A stretch of DNA of 64,000 nucleotides, from contig JAOARB010000007.1 of the NCBI GenBank assembly GCA_025210775.1, positions 62,001-126,000 on the forward strand, given 5' to 3'. Below, in pieces: positions 1-7,553 of this stretch. Every line of letters starts with the position of its first letter. Position 1 is the stretch's first letter. The stretch is from Prolixibacteraceae bacterium. Its GTDB lineage: Bacteria > Bacteroidota > Bacteroidia > Bacteroidales > Prolixibacteraceae. Under the pieces are notes generated by a model. The model was not told where the DNA came from, made no database searches, and saw nothing but the letters and a program-made list of their open reading frames with translations. A program made the position numbers and the translations under genes.

Positions 1-116
1 AAGAAGGTAAGGGTGTTGCTGTTTTTAATAATAAATTTATTGGTCCTCCTATGAAACTTGCTGCTGAAAAATTGCTAAAAAGACAGAAGTTAATAGAAAT
101 AAAAGAAAAGATATAA
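1..116 (+). CDS. 3' end of a possible HpcH/HpaI (CitE-like) CoA-ester lyase
   Basis: An open frame runs from the window edge (first full codon at position 3) to a TAA at 114-116 that overlaps the ATG of the next gene. The 37 visible residues include VAVFNNKFIGPPMKLAAEKL, which resembles the C-terminal end of HpcH/HpaI aldolase/citrate-lyase beta proteins (pattern G-x-dG-k-x-I-x-P-x-x-x-x-A-x-x-L). Translational coupling to the acetyltransferase that follows suggests it belongs to the glycan operon. The family call rests on one short motif from memory and is weak; the rest of the gene lies outside the window. Confidence 0.4.
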   Translation, partial: EGKGVAVFNNKFIGPPMKLAAEKLLKRQKLIEIKEKI

Positions 117-769
117 TGAAGAAACTTGTAATTTTAGGTGGGAGTGGTATTGGAATGATTGCTGCTTCTATTGCACGAGATCTAGGGTATTATGAAGTCT
201 TAGGTTTTTTGAATGATGTTGTTCCTGTAGGTGAAATGATTGGTAAATACCAAAAAATTCCAGTAATAGGAAGAACTTCAGATTTAGAGTCCTATATTAA
301 TGACCCAGATGTGTTCTTTTTTATAGGGTATGTTGGAATGCAGAACGAGGAGAGTGTTTATGAAAAGATTACCTCTTTAGATATTCCAAGAGAACGTTTT
401 GCGACATTAATACATCCATCAGCAATTATTCCTAGAGGATTTTGCAAAATTGGTTATGGTGTGTTAATGGCTCCATTATCACAGCTTTCACCTGATACCA
501 CTATTGGTGATAACTGTATCTTATTGCCTAATTCATTTGTAGGACATGATAGTACATTGGAAAGGTTTGCTCATGTTGCTACAAATGGAGTCGTAGGGGC
601 AAATGTTAGAGTTGGAAAAGCTGTTCATATTGGAAGTAATGCAACGATTCGAGAGAAAGTTGATATAGGGGATTTCTCTCTTGTTGGTGCTGCCTCAATG
701 GTCCTTAAAGATGTACCTAGAAACAGTATTGTTGTTGGTAATCCAGCTAAAGTTTTAAGGAATAAATAA
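116..769 (+). CDS. NeuD/PglD-family sugar N-/O-acetyltransferase
   Basis: The 217-residue protein has the two-domain layout of PglD/NeuD. An N-terminal Rossmann-like nucleotide-sugar domain (GGSGIG at 8-13) is followed by a left-handed beta-helix of hexapeptide repeats (about 100-210) ending in the usual VVGNPAKV tail. The catalytic histidine is expected at H144 in GHDS (143-146), with a second histidine at H153, matching the PglD arrangement. Given the PglE-like aminotransferase and PglF-like dehydratases downstream, the likely job is acetyl-CoA-dependent N4-acetylation of a UDP-4-amino-4,6-dideoxy sugar in the cytoplasm, giving UDP-diacetylbacillosamine. A sialic-acid type O-acetyltransferase is the alternative, but no neu genes are visible. 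The start overlaps the previous stop (TAATG). Confidence 0.85.
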   Translation: MKKLVILGGSGIGMIAASIARDLGYYEVLGFLNDVVPVGEMIGKYQKIPVIGRTSDLESYINDPDVFFFIGYVGMQNEESVYEKITSLDIPRERFATLIHPSAIIPRGFCKIGYGVLMAPLSQLSPDTTIGDNCILLPNSFVGHDSTLERFAHVATNGVVGANVRVGKAVHIGSNATIREKVDIGDFSLVGAASMVLKDVPRNSIVVGNPAKVLRNK

Positions 770-791
770 TTGAGATTACATTATTCTACTG

Positions 792-1805
792 ATGATTCTA
801 GATAAAATAACAAAAGAGTATGTCGATAAGGTATTTTTGGATGAAGAAGAATATCTTGGAAAAAATAAAAAGGTAAACCAGACTGTACCTAAAGTTTCTG
901 TCTGGGTTATTACTTATAATCAAGAAAAGTATATTTCAGAGTGTCTTGATAGTATTTTGATGCAGGAGGTTGATTTTGACTATGAAATAGTAATAGGCGA
1001 AGATGGCTCATCCGATAATACTAGGGAGATCTGTAAAAAATATGCAGATAAGTATCCCGAAAAAATAAGATTGTTTTTAAGAGATCGAGAAAAATCAGCT
1101 ATTTATGACAGAAATGGTAAATTTAAACGTAGTATTAACAGTTTCCTAACCTTCAAGGCTTGTAGAGCAGATTATGTCGCTTTATGTGAAGGCGATGATT
1201 ATTGGACATGCAAAGATAAGCTAAAGTTACAATACAATATCGTAAAAGATGACTCAAATGTTTCTATGGTTTATATGGATCATACTATTAGAAATAGAAG
1301 AACAGGTAAGATGAAGGTTTCTTCAACAAAACAATTTAAATGTTTTAAGAATAATATTTCTAAAATAGATAAGATACATACTTCTACATTGTTAGTTAGT
1401 AGATCATGTATTTATTTCAATGAAAATTGGATGTATAATTTGAATATAACAGATCTTACTATAAAAATTAAAGCAATTATTTTAGGTGATATTAGGTATG
1501 TTAAAAAACGAGTGTCTGTTTATAATATCTTTAATGAAGGATCATGGTCTAGTACATTAGTTGATAAAAGAATTCTTTTGAAAAGTTATAAAAGTTGGTT
1601 GATATTGTTAAATTATTTGAAGGGTAGAGGTTATTTTAGTACTGTGCAATATGTTAAAAATAGAGAGTTAAGGAGATATAGAAGCTCGATTAGAATTGTA
1701 TTAATAGAAAAGAAAAATATATTTTTAGCAGTTTTATGTTTATTACCTGTGTTTCTTATGAGACAGTATAGTATTTATACCCATAAGAGATATTGGAAAT
1801 TATAG
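792..1805 (+). CDS. Family 2 glycosyltransferase
   Basis: The 337-residue protein opens its GT-A domain with SVWVITYNQEKYI (about 36-48). The nucleotide-binding GEDGSSDNT sits at 69-77 and the metal-binding EGDD at 133-136 (DxD-like), as in family GT2. The C-terminus is basic and contains one hydrophobic stretch (about 305-325) that may anchor it at the inner membrane. It probably adds one sugar to an undecaprenyl-linked glycan; donor and acceptor cannot be read from sequence. It lies 22 bp after the acetyltransferase, before the polymerase gene, in the same orientation, so cotranscription is likely. Confidence 0.85.
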   Translation: MILDKITKEYVDKVFLDEEEYLGKNKKVNQTVPKVSVWVITYNQEKYISECLDSILMQEVDFDYEIVIGEDGSSDNTREICKKYADKYPEKIRLFLRDREKSAIYDRNGKFKRSINSFLTFKACRADYVALCEGDDYWTCKDKLKLQYNIVKDDSNVSMVYMDHTIRNRRTGKMKVSSTKQFKCFKNNISKIDKIHTSTLLVSRSCIYFNENWMYNLNITDLTIKIKAIILGDIRYVKKRVSVYNIFNEGSWSSTLVDKRILLKSYKSWLILLNYLKGRGYFSTVQYVKNRELRRYRSSIRIVLIEKKNIFLAVLCLLPVFLMRQYSIYTHKRYWKL

Positions 1806-1826
1806 ACTAAATATTTTTCTATCCAA

Positions 1827-2921
1827 ATGAAAAAGATCTTATCTGTAGAGTATTTATTACTTTTTTGTTACTTTTTGTTTAAGTGTTTTTATCTTCTACC
1901 TAGTGGCTTATTACAAATATTTGATTTGTTTTTTATTATTTGCTTTAGTCTAATGTCTATTAGACAAAAGTTAGTCTGGAATAACCCTTTTTTGGTTCGT
2001 TATAGTTTTTTCCTAATTTATGTATCAATTGTTAATCTCTATTGGACACTTTTTTTCCCTTTAGATTATTCTCATTTAATAAATATCATGTATTATGTTT
2101 ATAATGCATTCTTTCTTTGGGTTAATATATCTTTAATAGAACTAAATTATGTAAAATACAGAAAAGCCGTTTTATCGGCTATTTGTGTTTCTGTTGTTTC
2201 AAATATTATGTTTATAATCTTGGGCGTTGGAAAAATAGTTGGTAACAGAGCTGTCATTTTCTTTAATGATCCTAACCAAATGGGATTTTTCTTCTTTATG
2301 TTATCAATGATTTATTTCTTTCTAAAAGGGCGTAATATTGTCATTTATTTATCCTTATTTGTTTTGGTGTTATCTTCAGCTTCAAGAGGATGTCTTATTT
2401 CGATTTGTTTGTTTTATTTCTTTCTAATAATATTTTTTTATTATAAATCTTCTCTTATTCGAGCATTAAAATACACTTTTACCTCTATTGTGCTTATTAT
2501 GGTATTGGGTTTTGTTTTTAGTAACAAATTGATTTATCAGTATGAATATTTAAATAATAGACTTGAAGAGAATTCAGATGATGATAGTGTGATGTCTCGA
2601 GGATGGCATAGATTATATGAATTCACAGATAAATGTGTTCTGGGTTATGGTGAAGGTGGTAACAAGCAATTTAAGTATGGAGAAGATGATTTGGAGACAC
2701 ATAGTACATGGGCTAATTTAATATTATCATATGGAATTGTTGGATTAGGACTGTTCTGTTTTGTAGTTCAATGCTATCGAAAAAATATTTTCAGTTATAT
2801 TTTATTATCACCTCTATTCTTGCATGGGATTATACAAGTCGATTCTAGGCAAACAACGTTTTGGCTAGTCATTTTTCTGTCTGGTTATACCTTTCAAAAT
2901 AATTTTGCTAGGAGAATATGA
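1827..2921 (+). CDS. O-antigen/capsule polymerase-like (Wzy) membrane protein
   Basis: The 364-residue protein is almost entirely hydrophobic with roughly 10 predicted transmembrane segments. A larger hydrophilic, acidic loop (about 240-285, containing DDDSVMSRGWHR and GYGEGGNKQF) precedes the last helices. This topology and the motif resembling R-x-x-x-W-x-x-x-x-x-x-F in the loop are typical of O-antigen ligase/Wzy polymerases. The family is recognised by topology rather than conserved residues, so polymerase versus ligase stays open. Its place between glycosyltransferase genes supports a role in polymerising or transferring the repeat unit at the periplasmic face of the inner membrane. Codon use is very AT-rich, as in its neighbours. 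Confidence 0.75.
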   Translation: MKKILSVEYLLLFCYFLFKCFYLLPSGLLQIFDLFFIICFSLMSIRQKLVWNNPFLVRYSFFLIYVSIVNLYWTLFFPLDYSHLINIMYYVYNAFFLWVNISLIELNYVKYRKAVLSAICVSVVSNIMFIILGVGKIVGNRAVIFFNDPNQMGFFFFMLSMIYFFLKGRNIVIYLSLFVLVLSSASRGCLISICLFYFFLIIFFYYKSSLIRALKYTFTSIVLIMVLGFVFSNKLIYQYEYLNNRLEENSDDDSVMSRGWHRLYEFTDKCVLGYGEGGNKQFKYGEDDLETHSTWANLILSYGIVGLGLFCFVVQCYRKNIFSYILLSPLFLHGIIQVDSRQTTFWLVIFLSGYTFQNNFARRI

Positions 2922-2949
2922 TTTTATGTTGTGAAATTAACCTATTTAG

Positions 2950-4116
2950 ATGAAAAAAATGTTTATTGTATCAACTGTGCCTATGTCATTTCAGTTTCTT
3001 AAATTTCAGGCAACTTGTTTAACCAGTAGTTTTGAAATTGTTCCAGTTTCAAGTTCAGGAGAGAAATTTGAATTGTTTTGCAATCAGTATGGACTAAAAG
3101 GTTTTAATGTTGAAATGAGTCGCAAAATTAATGTCTTAAAAGACATTGTATCATTATTAAATTTAATTGTTTTATTTATTCGAGAGAAACCGACTGTTGT
3201 TCACTCAATAACACCTAAAGCTGGTCTTTTGAGTATGATTGCTGCAAGAATTGCATGTGTTCCTATACGTATTCATACTTTTACAGGTTTAGTTTTTCCA
3301 TCAAAAAAAGGATTGCTTCAAAAAATTCTAATTTTGATGGATAAAATTACTTGTTTTTGTGCTAATAAGATTATTCCTGAGGGGCAAGGGGTTCGAAATG
3401 ATCTTTTAAAATATGATATCACTAATAAACCATTGAATGTTGTTGGTTATGGTAATGTTAATGGCATCGATACTTCGTATTTTTCCCGTGATCAGATTTC
3501 TATTGATTCATTAAGAGAGTTGGAAAGTCAATATGGAATAAATGATGCGGATTTTGTGTTATTATTTGTAGGACGTTTGGTTGGAGATAAAGGAATTAAT
3601 GAGCTTGTTAGTGCATTTAAAGAGATTTCAATCAATAGGTCGAACATTAAACTTCTTTTGGTAGGTCCAAGAGAAAATGATTTAGATCCTTTAAACAAAG
3701 TTACAATCAATGAAATTGAAAAAAATGATAATATAATCGAGGCAGGATGGCAAACAGATGTAAGACCATTTATGGCAATAAGTGATCTTTTTGTCTTTCC
3801 TAGCTATCGTGAAGGTTTCCCCAACGTTGTAATGCAAGCTGGTGCTATGGGACTTGCTTCTATTGTTACTAATATTAATGGTAGTAATGAGATTATTGTT
3901 GACGGAGAGAATGGTTTGATGATTTCATCAAAAAATATCGTTGCTTTAAAAGAAGCAATAGAGTTGTTAATATCTGATGAAATAAAGAGAAGAAAAATTG
4001 AAGATAATGCTCGAAATATGATACAGAAAAGGTATGAACAACAGTTCGTTTGGAATGAACTTCTAAAAATGTATCGTGAAGAATTGGATAAGAATGGAAT
4101 AAAACATAGTTTGTGA
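2950..4116 (+). CDS. Family 4 glycosyltransferase (PglA/CapM-like)
   Basis: The 388-residue protein has a GT-B fold. The N-terminal acceptor domain carries HSITPKAGLLSMIAAR (85-100) and HTFTGLVF (109-116), both typical of PglA/CapM-type enzymes that act right after the initiating phosphoglycosyltransferase. The C-terminal donor domain has FVGRLVGDKGI (206-216) and SYREGFPNVVMQAGAMGL (285-302). The EX7E motif is present in its CapM form, where the second glutamate is replaced by Q296. The neighbour directly downstream is the PglC-like initiating enzyme, so transfer of the second sugar of the repeat unit onto the undecaprenyl-diphosphate-linked sugar is a reasonable inference. Confidence 0.87.
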   Translation: MKKMFIVSTVPMSFQFLKFQATCLTSSFEIVPVSSSGEKFELFCNQYGLKGFNVEMSRKINVLKDIVSLLNLIVLFIREKPTVVHSITPKAGLLSMIAARIACVPIRIHTFTGLVFPSKKGLLQKILILMDKITCFCANKIIPEGQGVRNDLLKYDITNKPLNVVGYGNVNGIDTSYFSRDQISIDSLRELESQYGINDADFVLLFVGRLVGDKGINELVSAFKEISINRSNIKLLLVGPRENDLDPLNKVTINEIEKNDNIIEAGWQTDVRPFMAISDLFVFPSYREGFPNVVMQAGAMGLASIVTNINGSNEIIVDGENGLMISSKNIVALKEAIELLISDEIKRRKIEDNARNMIQKRYEQQFVWNELLKMYREELDKNGIKHSL

Positions 4117-4149
4117 TTTCTTAGAGTATTTATGTAAAATAAATAGTAG

Positions 4150-4755
4150 ATGTATATAAAAATAATAAAACCACTGTTTGATTTTATTGCGGCTTTCTTA
4201 GGGTTAATTGTTGTTAGTCCAATATTGTTGTTCTTTACGATTGCGTTATATCTTGCTAATAAAGGAAAACCATTTTTCTTTCAGACTCGTCCTGGTTTAA
4301 ATGAAAAACCTTTTCGTATTATCAAATTTAAAACGATGACAGATGAGTGTGATGTAGATGGAAAACTTTTACCTGATGCAGATCGACTTACTTCAATAGG
4401 ATCTTTTGTTCGTAAAACAAGTATTGATGAACTTCCTCAATTAATCAATGTATTAAAAGGAGATATTAGTCTTGTTGGACCTCGTCCTTTATTAATGGAA
4501 TATCTTCCATTATATAATCAAACACAAGCTAGACGTCATGAGGTTAAACCTGGTATTACAGGTTGGGCACAAGTCAACGGACGAAATGCTATTTCTTGGG
4601 AAGAAAAATTTAAATTGGATGTAGCCTATGTTGAGCATTGTAACCTAGCAATGGATATTAAGATCCTTTTTTTAACTTTAAAAAAAGTACTAATTAAAGA
4701 AGGAATTAATGCTGAAGGAAATGCAACAGTAGAATATTTTAAAGGAAATAAATAA
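4150..4755 (+). CDS. Initiating monotopic phosphoglycosyltransferase, PglC-like
   Basis: The 201-residue length is that of a minimal PglC-type enzyme without the WbaP N-terminal domains. It has one re-entrant membrane helix (about 8-36), the catalytic Asp-Glu dyad D93-E94 in TSIDELPQ, and the GPRPL motif at 110-114. The family transfers phospho-sugar from UDP-sugar to undecaprenyl phosphate at the cytoplasmic face, starting glycan assembly. With PglF, PglE and PglD-like enzymes in the window, the expected donor is UDP-diacetylbacillosamine or a 4-formamido relative. Its stop overlaps the next start (TAATG at 4753-4757), so it is translationally coupled to the formyltransferase. Confidence 0.92.
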   Translation: MYIKIIKPLFDFIAAFLGLIVVSPILLFFTIALYLANKGKPFFFQTRPGLNEKPFRIIKFKTMTDECDVDGKLLPDADRLTSIGSFVRKTSIDELPQLINVLKGDISLVGPRPLLMEYLPLYNQTQARRHEVKPGITGWAQVNGRNAISWEEKFKLDVAYVEHCNLAMDIKILFLTLKKVLIKEGINAEGNATVEYFKGNK

Positions 4756-5501
4756 TGAATTATGTATTTGCAGGAGATCGTCATATTAGTGTCGAGATCC
4801 TTAAATATTTGGTGTCTCAAGGTTATTTACCCAAGCTTATCATTGGTGTAAATAATGGAAGTCATGTTAAAGAACTTAAGAAAATATCAGATGTTATAGG
4901 TGTTCGATTTGTTTTAGTTGATAGTTTTAGATCATATGAATTGCAGGATTTGTTGACAAAGTATAGCCTCGATTATATTTTTGGAATTCATTTTCCTTTA
5001 ATTATACCGAAATGGTTACTGGATATACCTAAAATAGGTTTTATAAATCTACATCCAGCATATTTACCTTTTAATAAAGGCTGGCATACTCCATCTTGGG
5101 CTATTATTGATGAAACTCCAATTGGAGGAACTCTTCACTTTATGACTGAAGAACTTGATGCAGGAGATATAATTCATCAAAAAAGAATAGATGTTAGATT
5201 TGATGATACTGCAGATAAGTTGTATCAAAAGTTATTAAAATGTGAATATGACGTTTTTGTTGAGGCTTTACCTTTGTTATTATCATGTAATCCACCCAGA
5301 ATAAAACAAAGTTCTAGTGGAACTAGTCATCGACGTTCACAATTATTTAAACAATGTCAAATTAACCTCGATGATTCAGTTACTTGGAGAGATGCCTTTA
5401 ATTATTTGCGTGCTCATACAACAAACGATATTTCTGAAGCATTAACAGTGAATGTTGATAATGAAGAATATTCTGTTCAAATTAAGATTTCGAGAAAATG
5501 A
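4755..5501 (+). CDS. Amino-sugar formyltransferase (methionyl-tRNA formyltransferase fold)
   Basis: The 248-residue protein keeps the formyltransferase catalytic triad: N98 and H100 in FINLHPAYLP and D135 in ELDAGDII, on a Rossmann core starting at MNYVFAGDRH. It lacks a full tRNA-binding domain, and its position between a PglC-like and a PglE-like gene argues for a 10-formyl-tetrahydrofolate-dependent sugar N-formyltransferase (VioF/WlaRD type) rather than translation initiation. It would formylate the amine that the aminotransferase places on a 4,6-dideoxy sugar. The presence of an acetyltransferase as well leaves open which enzyme acts on the 4-amine. The start overlaps the upstream stop and the end overlaps the next gene by ATGA. 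Confidence 0.85.
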   Translation: MNYVFAGDRHISVEILKYLVSQGYLPKLIIGVNNGSHVKELKKISDVIGVRFVLVDSFRSYELQDLLTKYSLDYIFGIHFPLIIPKWLLDIPKIGFINLHPAYLPFNKGWHTPSWAIIDETPIGGTLHFMTEELDAGDIIHQKRIDVRFDDTADKLYQKLLKCEYDVFVEALPLLLSCNPPRIKQSSSGTSHRRSQLFKQCQINLDDSVTWRDAFNYLRAHTTNDISEALTVNVDNEEYSVQIKISRK

Positions 5502-5833
5502 CTTTACTAGAAAGTTCTTTTAAGCGTACTTCTCATTTTTATGAATTGTATCAGAAGAACAATAATTCATATGGTTTTGCAAAATGCTTGTATAATATTA
5601 ATAAGCAGATCTATGCAGATCTAATGTCTCAATGGGACTCCTCTTCATGTGAAAAGAAAGAAATAATTTTATTGTTTTTAATACATTATGAATCTTGGTT
5701 TGCTTCATTTGAGATTTTAGAGCAAAATTTGTTGGTCAATAAGATTGATCTAAAATTTAATACAGAATTTGTATTTAATAGAGAAGCTGGTGGAATTCCT
5801 TTTCCAAAGGATAAAATTGAATTATTGTATTGA
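5498..5833 (+). CDS. Small unknown protein coupled to the formyltransferase
   Basis: The 111-residue product begins inside the last codons of the formyltransferase (ATGA at 5498-5501), so translation is probably coupled. I do not recognise a family. The sequence has no signal peptide or membrane helix, is rich in Tyr, Phe and Asn, and looks mostly helical (for example KKEIILLFLIHYESWFASFE, about 53-72). The context suggests a cytoplasmic partner or accessory factor for the sugar formyltransferase or for glycan assembly. Base composition matches the neighbours, so it is not an obvious insertion. It ends 18 bp before the aminotransferase. Confidence 0.7.
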   Translation: MTLLESSFKRTSHFYELYQKNNNSYGFAKCLYNINKQIYADLMSQWDSSSCEKKEIILLFLIHYESWFASFEILEQNLLVNKIDLKFNTEFVFNREAGGIPFPKDKIELLY

Positions 5834-5851
5834 TTTGTAATATTTGTTTTT

Positions 5852-6988
5852 ATGAAAACTAAAATATGGCTTTCTTCTCCTCATATGGGAGGGGATGAGC
5901 AAGCTTTTGTTAAAGAAGCTTTTGATCAAAATTGGATTGCTCCTCTTGGACCTAATGTCAATGGTTTTGAAGAGGATCTTCAGAATTATAATAATGTCAA
6001 TGCAGTGGCTGCTTTAAGTGCGGGTACTGCTGCTTTGCATTTGGCTATGATCTTGTTAGGAGTGAAAGCAGGGGATGAGGTGATCGCTTCGTCTTTTACT
6101 TTCTCTGCTACAGTAAATCCTATTACTTATCTTGGTGCTACTCCTGTTTTGGTGGATAGTGAAGAGGATACGTGGAATATGTCACCTCTGTTGTTGGAGA
6201 AGGCAATTAAAGAGCGTATCGCAAATGGAAAGAAACCTAAAGCGATTATGGTGGTGCACCTTTATGGTATGCCTGCCAAAATAAAAGAGATTGTGGAGGT
6301 CGCTTCGCGTTTCAATATTCCTGTGATTGAAGATGCTGCTGAGGCATTGGGAAGTAAATATCAAGGACAAGCGTTAGGTACCTTTGGTAAGATGGGAGTT
6401 TATTCTTTTAATGGAAATAAGATTATTACTACTTCTGGTGGTGGTGCTTTGGCTTCGAATGATACTGACCTGATCGCTAAATCTCGCTTCTTGGCTACCC
6501 AAGCTAGGGATGCTGCTCCTCATTATCAACATACGCATATTGGATATAACTATAGAATGAGTAATATCACTGCAGGTATTGGTCGTGGTCAGATGAAGGT
6601 GTTGGATGATCATATTGCTTTGCGTCGTCAGAATCATATGTTTTATCAAGAGCTTTTTAAAGAGGTGGAAGGGGTTACTGTCTTTACCGAACCTTCGGAA
6701 GATTATTACTCAAATCATTGGCTTAGTTGTGTGGTGGTTGATCCATCAAGAACAGGCGGTATCTCTAGAGAGGATCTTCGATTGGCAATGGAGAAAGAAA
6801 ATATTGAGTGTCGTCCTTTATGGAAACCAATGCATATGCAACCAGTTTTTGCTGATTGTCCTTTTTATGGTGATGGTACTGCAGAGCGTCTGTTTGAAAC
6901 AGGATTGTGTTTGCCTTCGGGGTCAAATATGACTGATGAGGATAGAGAGCGTATTGCTACGGTGTTAAAAGAAGTGTTTAAGTCTTAG
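5852..6988 (+). CDS. PLP-dependent sugar 4-aminotransferase, PglE-like (DegT/DnrJ/EryC1/StrS)
   Basis: The 378-residue protein is a full-length fold-type I nucleotide-sugar aminotransferase. The PLP Schiff-base lysine is K190 in SFNGNKIITTSGGG; the pyridine-stacking/hydrogen-bonding segment is VIEDAAEALGS (158-168). Opening words KIWLSSPHMGG and NWIAPLGPNV are those of PglE/LegC-type enzymes, which take UDP-4-keto-6-deoxy-GlcNAc and glutamate to the UDP-4-amino sugar. The partner dehydratases are at 7554 and 11322 and the acetyltransferase at 116. Base composition is visibly less AT-rich than the genes just upstream, which may mark a conserved backbone gene flanking a variable glycosyltransferase segment. 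Confidence 0.9.
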   Translation: MKTKIWLSSPHMGGDEQAFVKEAFDQNWIAPLGPNVNGFEEDLQNYNNVNAVAALSAGTAALHLAMILLGVKAGDEVIASSFTFSATVNPITYLGATPVLVDSEEDTWNMSPLLLEKAIKERIANGKKPKAIMVVHLYGMPAKIKEIVEVASRFNIPVIEDAAEALGSKYQGQALGTFGKMGVYSFNGNKIITTSGGGALASNDTDLIAKSRFLATQARDAAPHYQHTHIGYNYRMSNITAGIGRGQMKVLDDHIALRRQNHMFYQELFKEVEGVTVFTEPSEDYYSNHWLSCVVVDPSRTGGISREDLRLAMEKENIECRPLWKPMHMQPVFADCPFYGDGTAERLFETGLCLPSGSNMTDEDRERIATVLKEVFKS

Positions 6989-7430
6989 GGTGCAGTATTG
7001 CGTGATGGTGGAATTTAACACAGATTTTCACGGATCAAAAAAGATGAACACGGATTTTTTGTGTTTATTGCGTGATGGAGAATAGAACACGGATCTCGCG
7101 GATTATAAAGGATTTTCGCGGATCTTTTATTTGATATTGCGTGATGGAGAATTTAACACAGATTTTCACGGATCAAAAAAGATGAACACGAATTTTTTGT
7201 GTTTATTGCGTGATGGAGAATAGAACACGGATTTTTTGTTTGTGTTTCATGTTGATTATAAGTGTTGTAGGGTGCAGACCCATGTGTCTGCCCATTTCAA
7301 CGACAATGTGTATATTGCGTGATGTTTGGGTAAACACATGGGGTTACCCCTACGCATTGTAAAATGACGAAATGTAATATTTTGCGTCGTAGGGTGCAGA
7401 CCCATGTGTCTACTCGTTTTAGTGATTTAT
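6989..7430. repeat. Intergenic repeat block (69-bp units in tandem plus inverted GTAGGG-type repeats)
   Basis: This gap has no plausible gene. The word TATTGCGTGATGG recurs at 6996, 7066, 7135 and 7204, so units are 69-70 bp apart; a shorter TATTGCGTGATG recurs at 7313. Units 1 and 3 are nearly identical (both contain the words CACAGATTTTCACGGATC and AAAAAAGATGAACACG) and units 2 and 4 share GAGAATAGAACACGGAT. The block is therefore a tandem duplication of a ~139-bp element, the second copy truncated. After it come three copies of a GTAGGGTGCAGACCCATGTG-type repeat (7267-7293 +, 7328-7353 inverted and diverged, 7388-7414 +). Such dispersed intergenic repeats are common in environmental genomes. 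Confidence 0.85.
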
Positions 7431-7491
7431 ATTGTTGTGTGTGTAGATAATTGTTTGTAAAAGATTATTGATTTGTTATCATAAAAAATGT

Positions 7492-7530
7492 TTTGCGGAT
7501 TATCATAGAATTATGCTATATTTAGCATAA
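7492..7530 (+). promoter_or_regulatory. Candidate promoter with overlapping 8-bp palindrome upstream of the first pglF-like gene
   Basis: TTTG at 7492-7495 and TATATTTA at 7517-7524 are separated by 21 bp, close to the Bacteroidota -33/-7 consensus (TTTG, TAnnTTTG, one mismatch). A perfect inverted repeat TTATGCTA-tatt-TAGCATAA (7511-7530) covers the -7 element, so it could be an operator as well as an RNA hairpin. The start codon lies 23 bp further on. Confidence 0.5.
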
Positions 7531-7553
7531 CTTTAAAGAAAGTTTTGGTTGTA

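Noticed and set aside
4755..5501. Housekeeping methionyl-tRNA formyltransferase
   Set aside because: Too short (248 residues versus about 310), lacks the tRNA-binding C-terminal domain, and sits in a glycan operon.
5498..5833. Toxin-antitoxin component
   Set aside because: No second small gene, no toxin or antitoxin motif; the coupling is to a glycan enzyme.
6989..7240. Possible CRISPR-like array from the regularly spaced TATTGCGTGATGG words
   Set aside because: The conserved part extends over most of the 69-bp unit, units alternate between two types, there are only four or five copies, and no cas gene is present.
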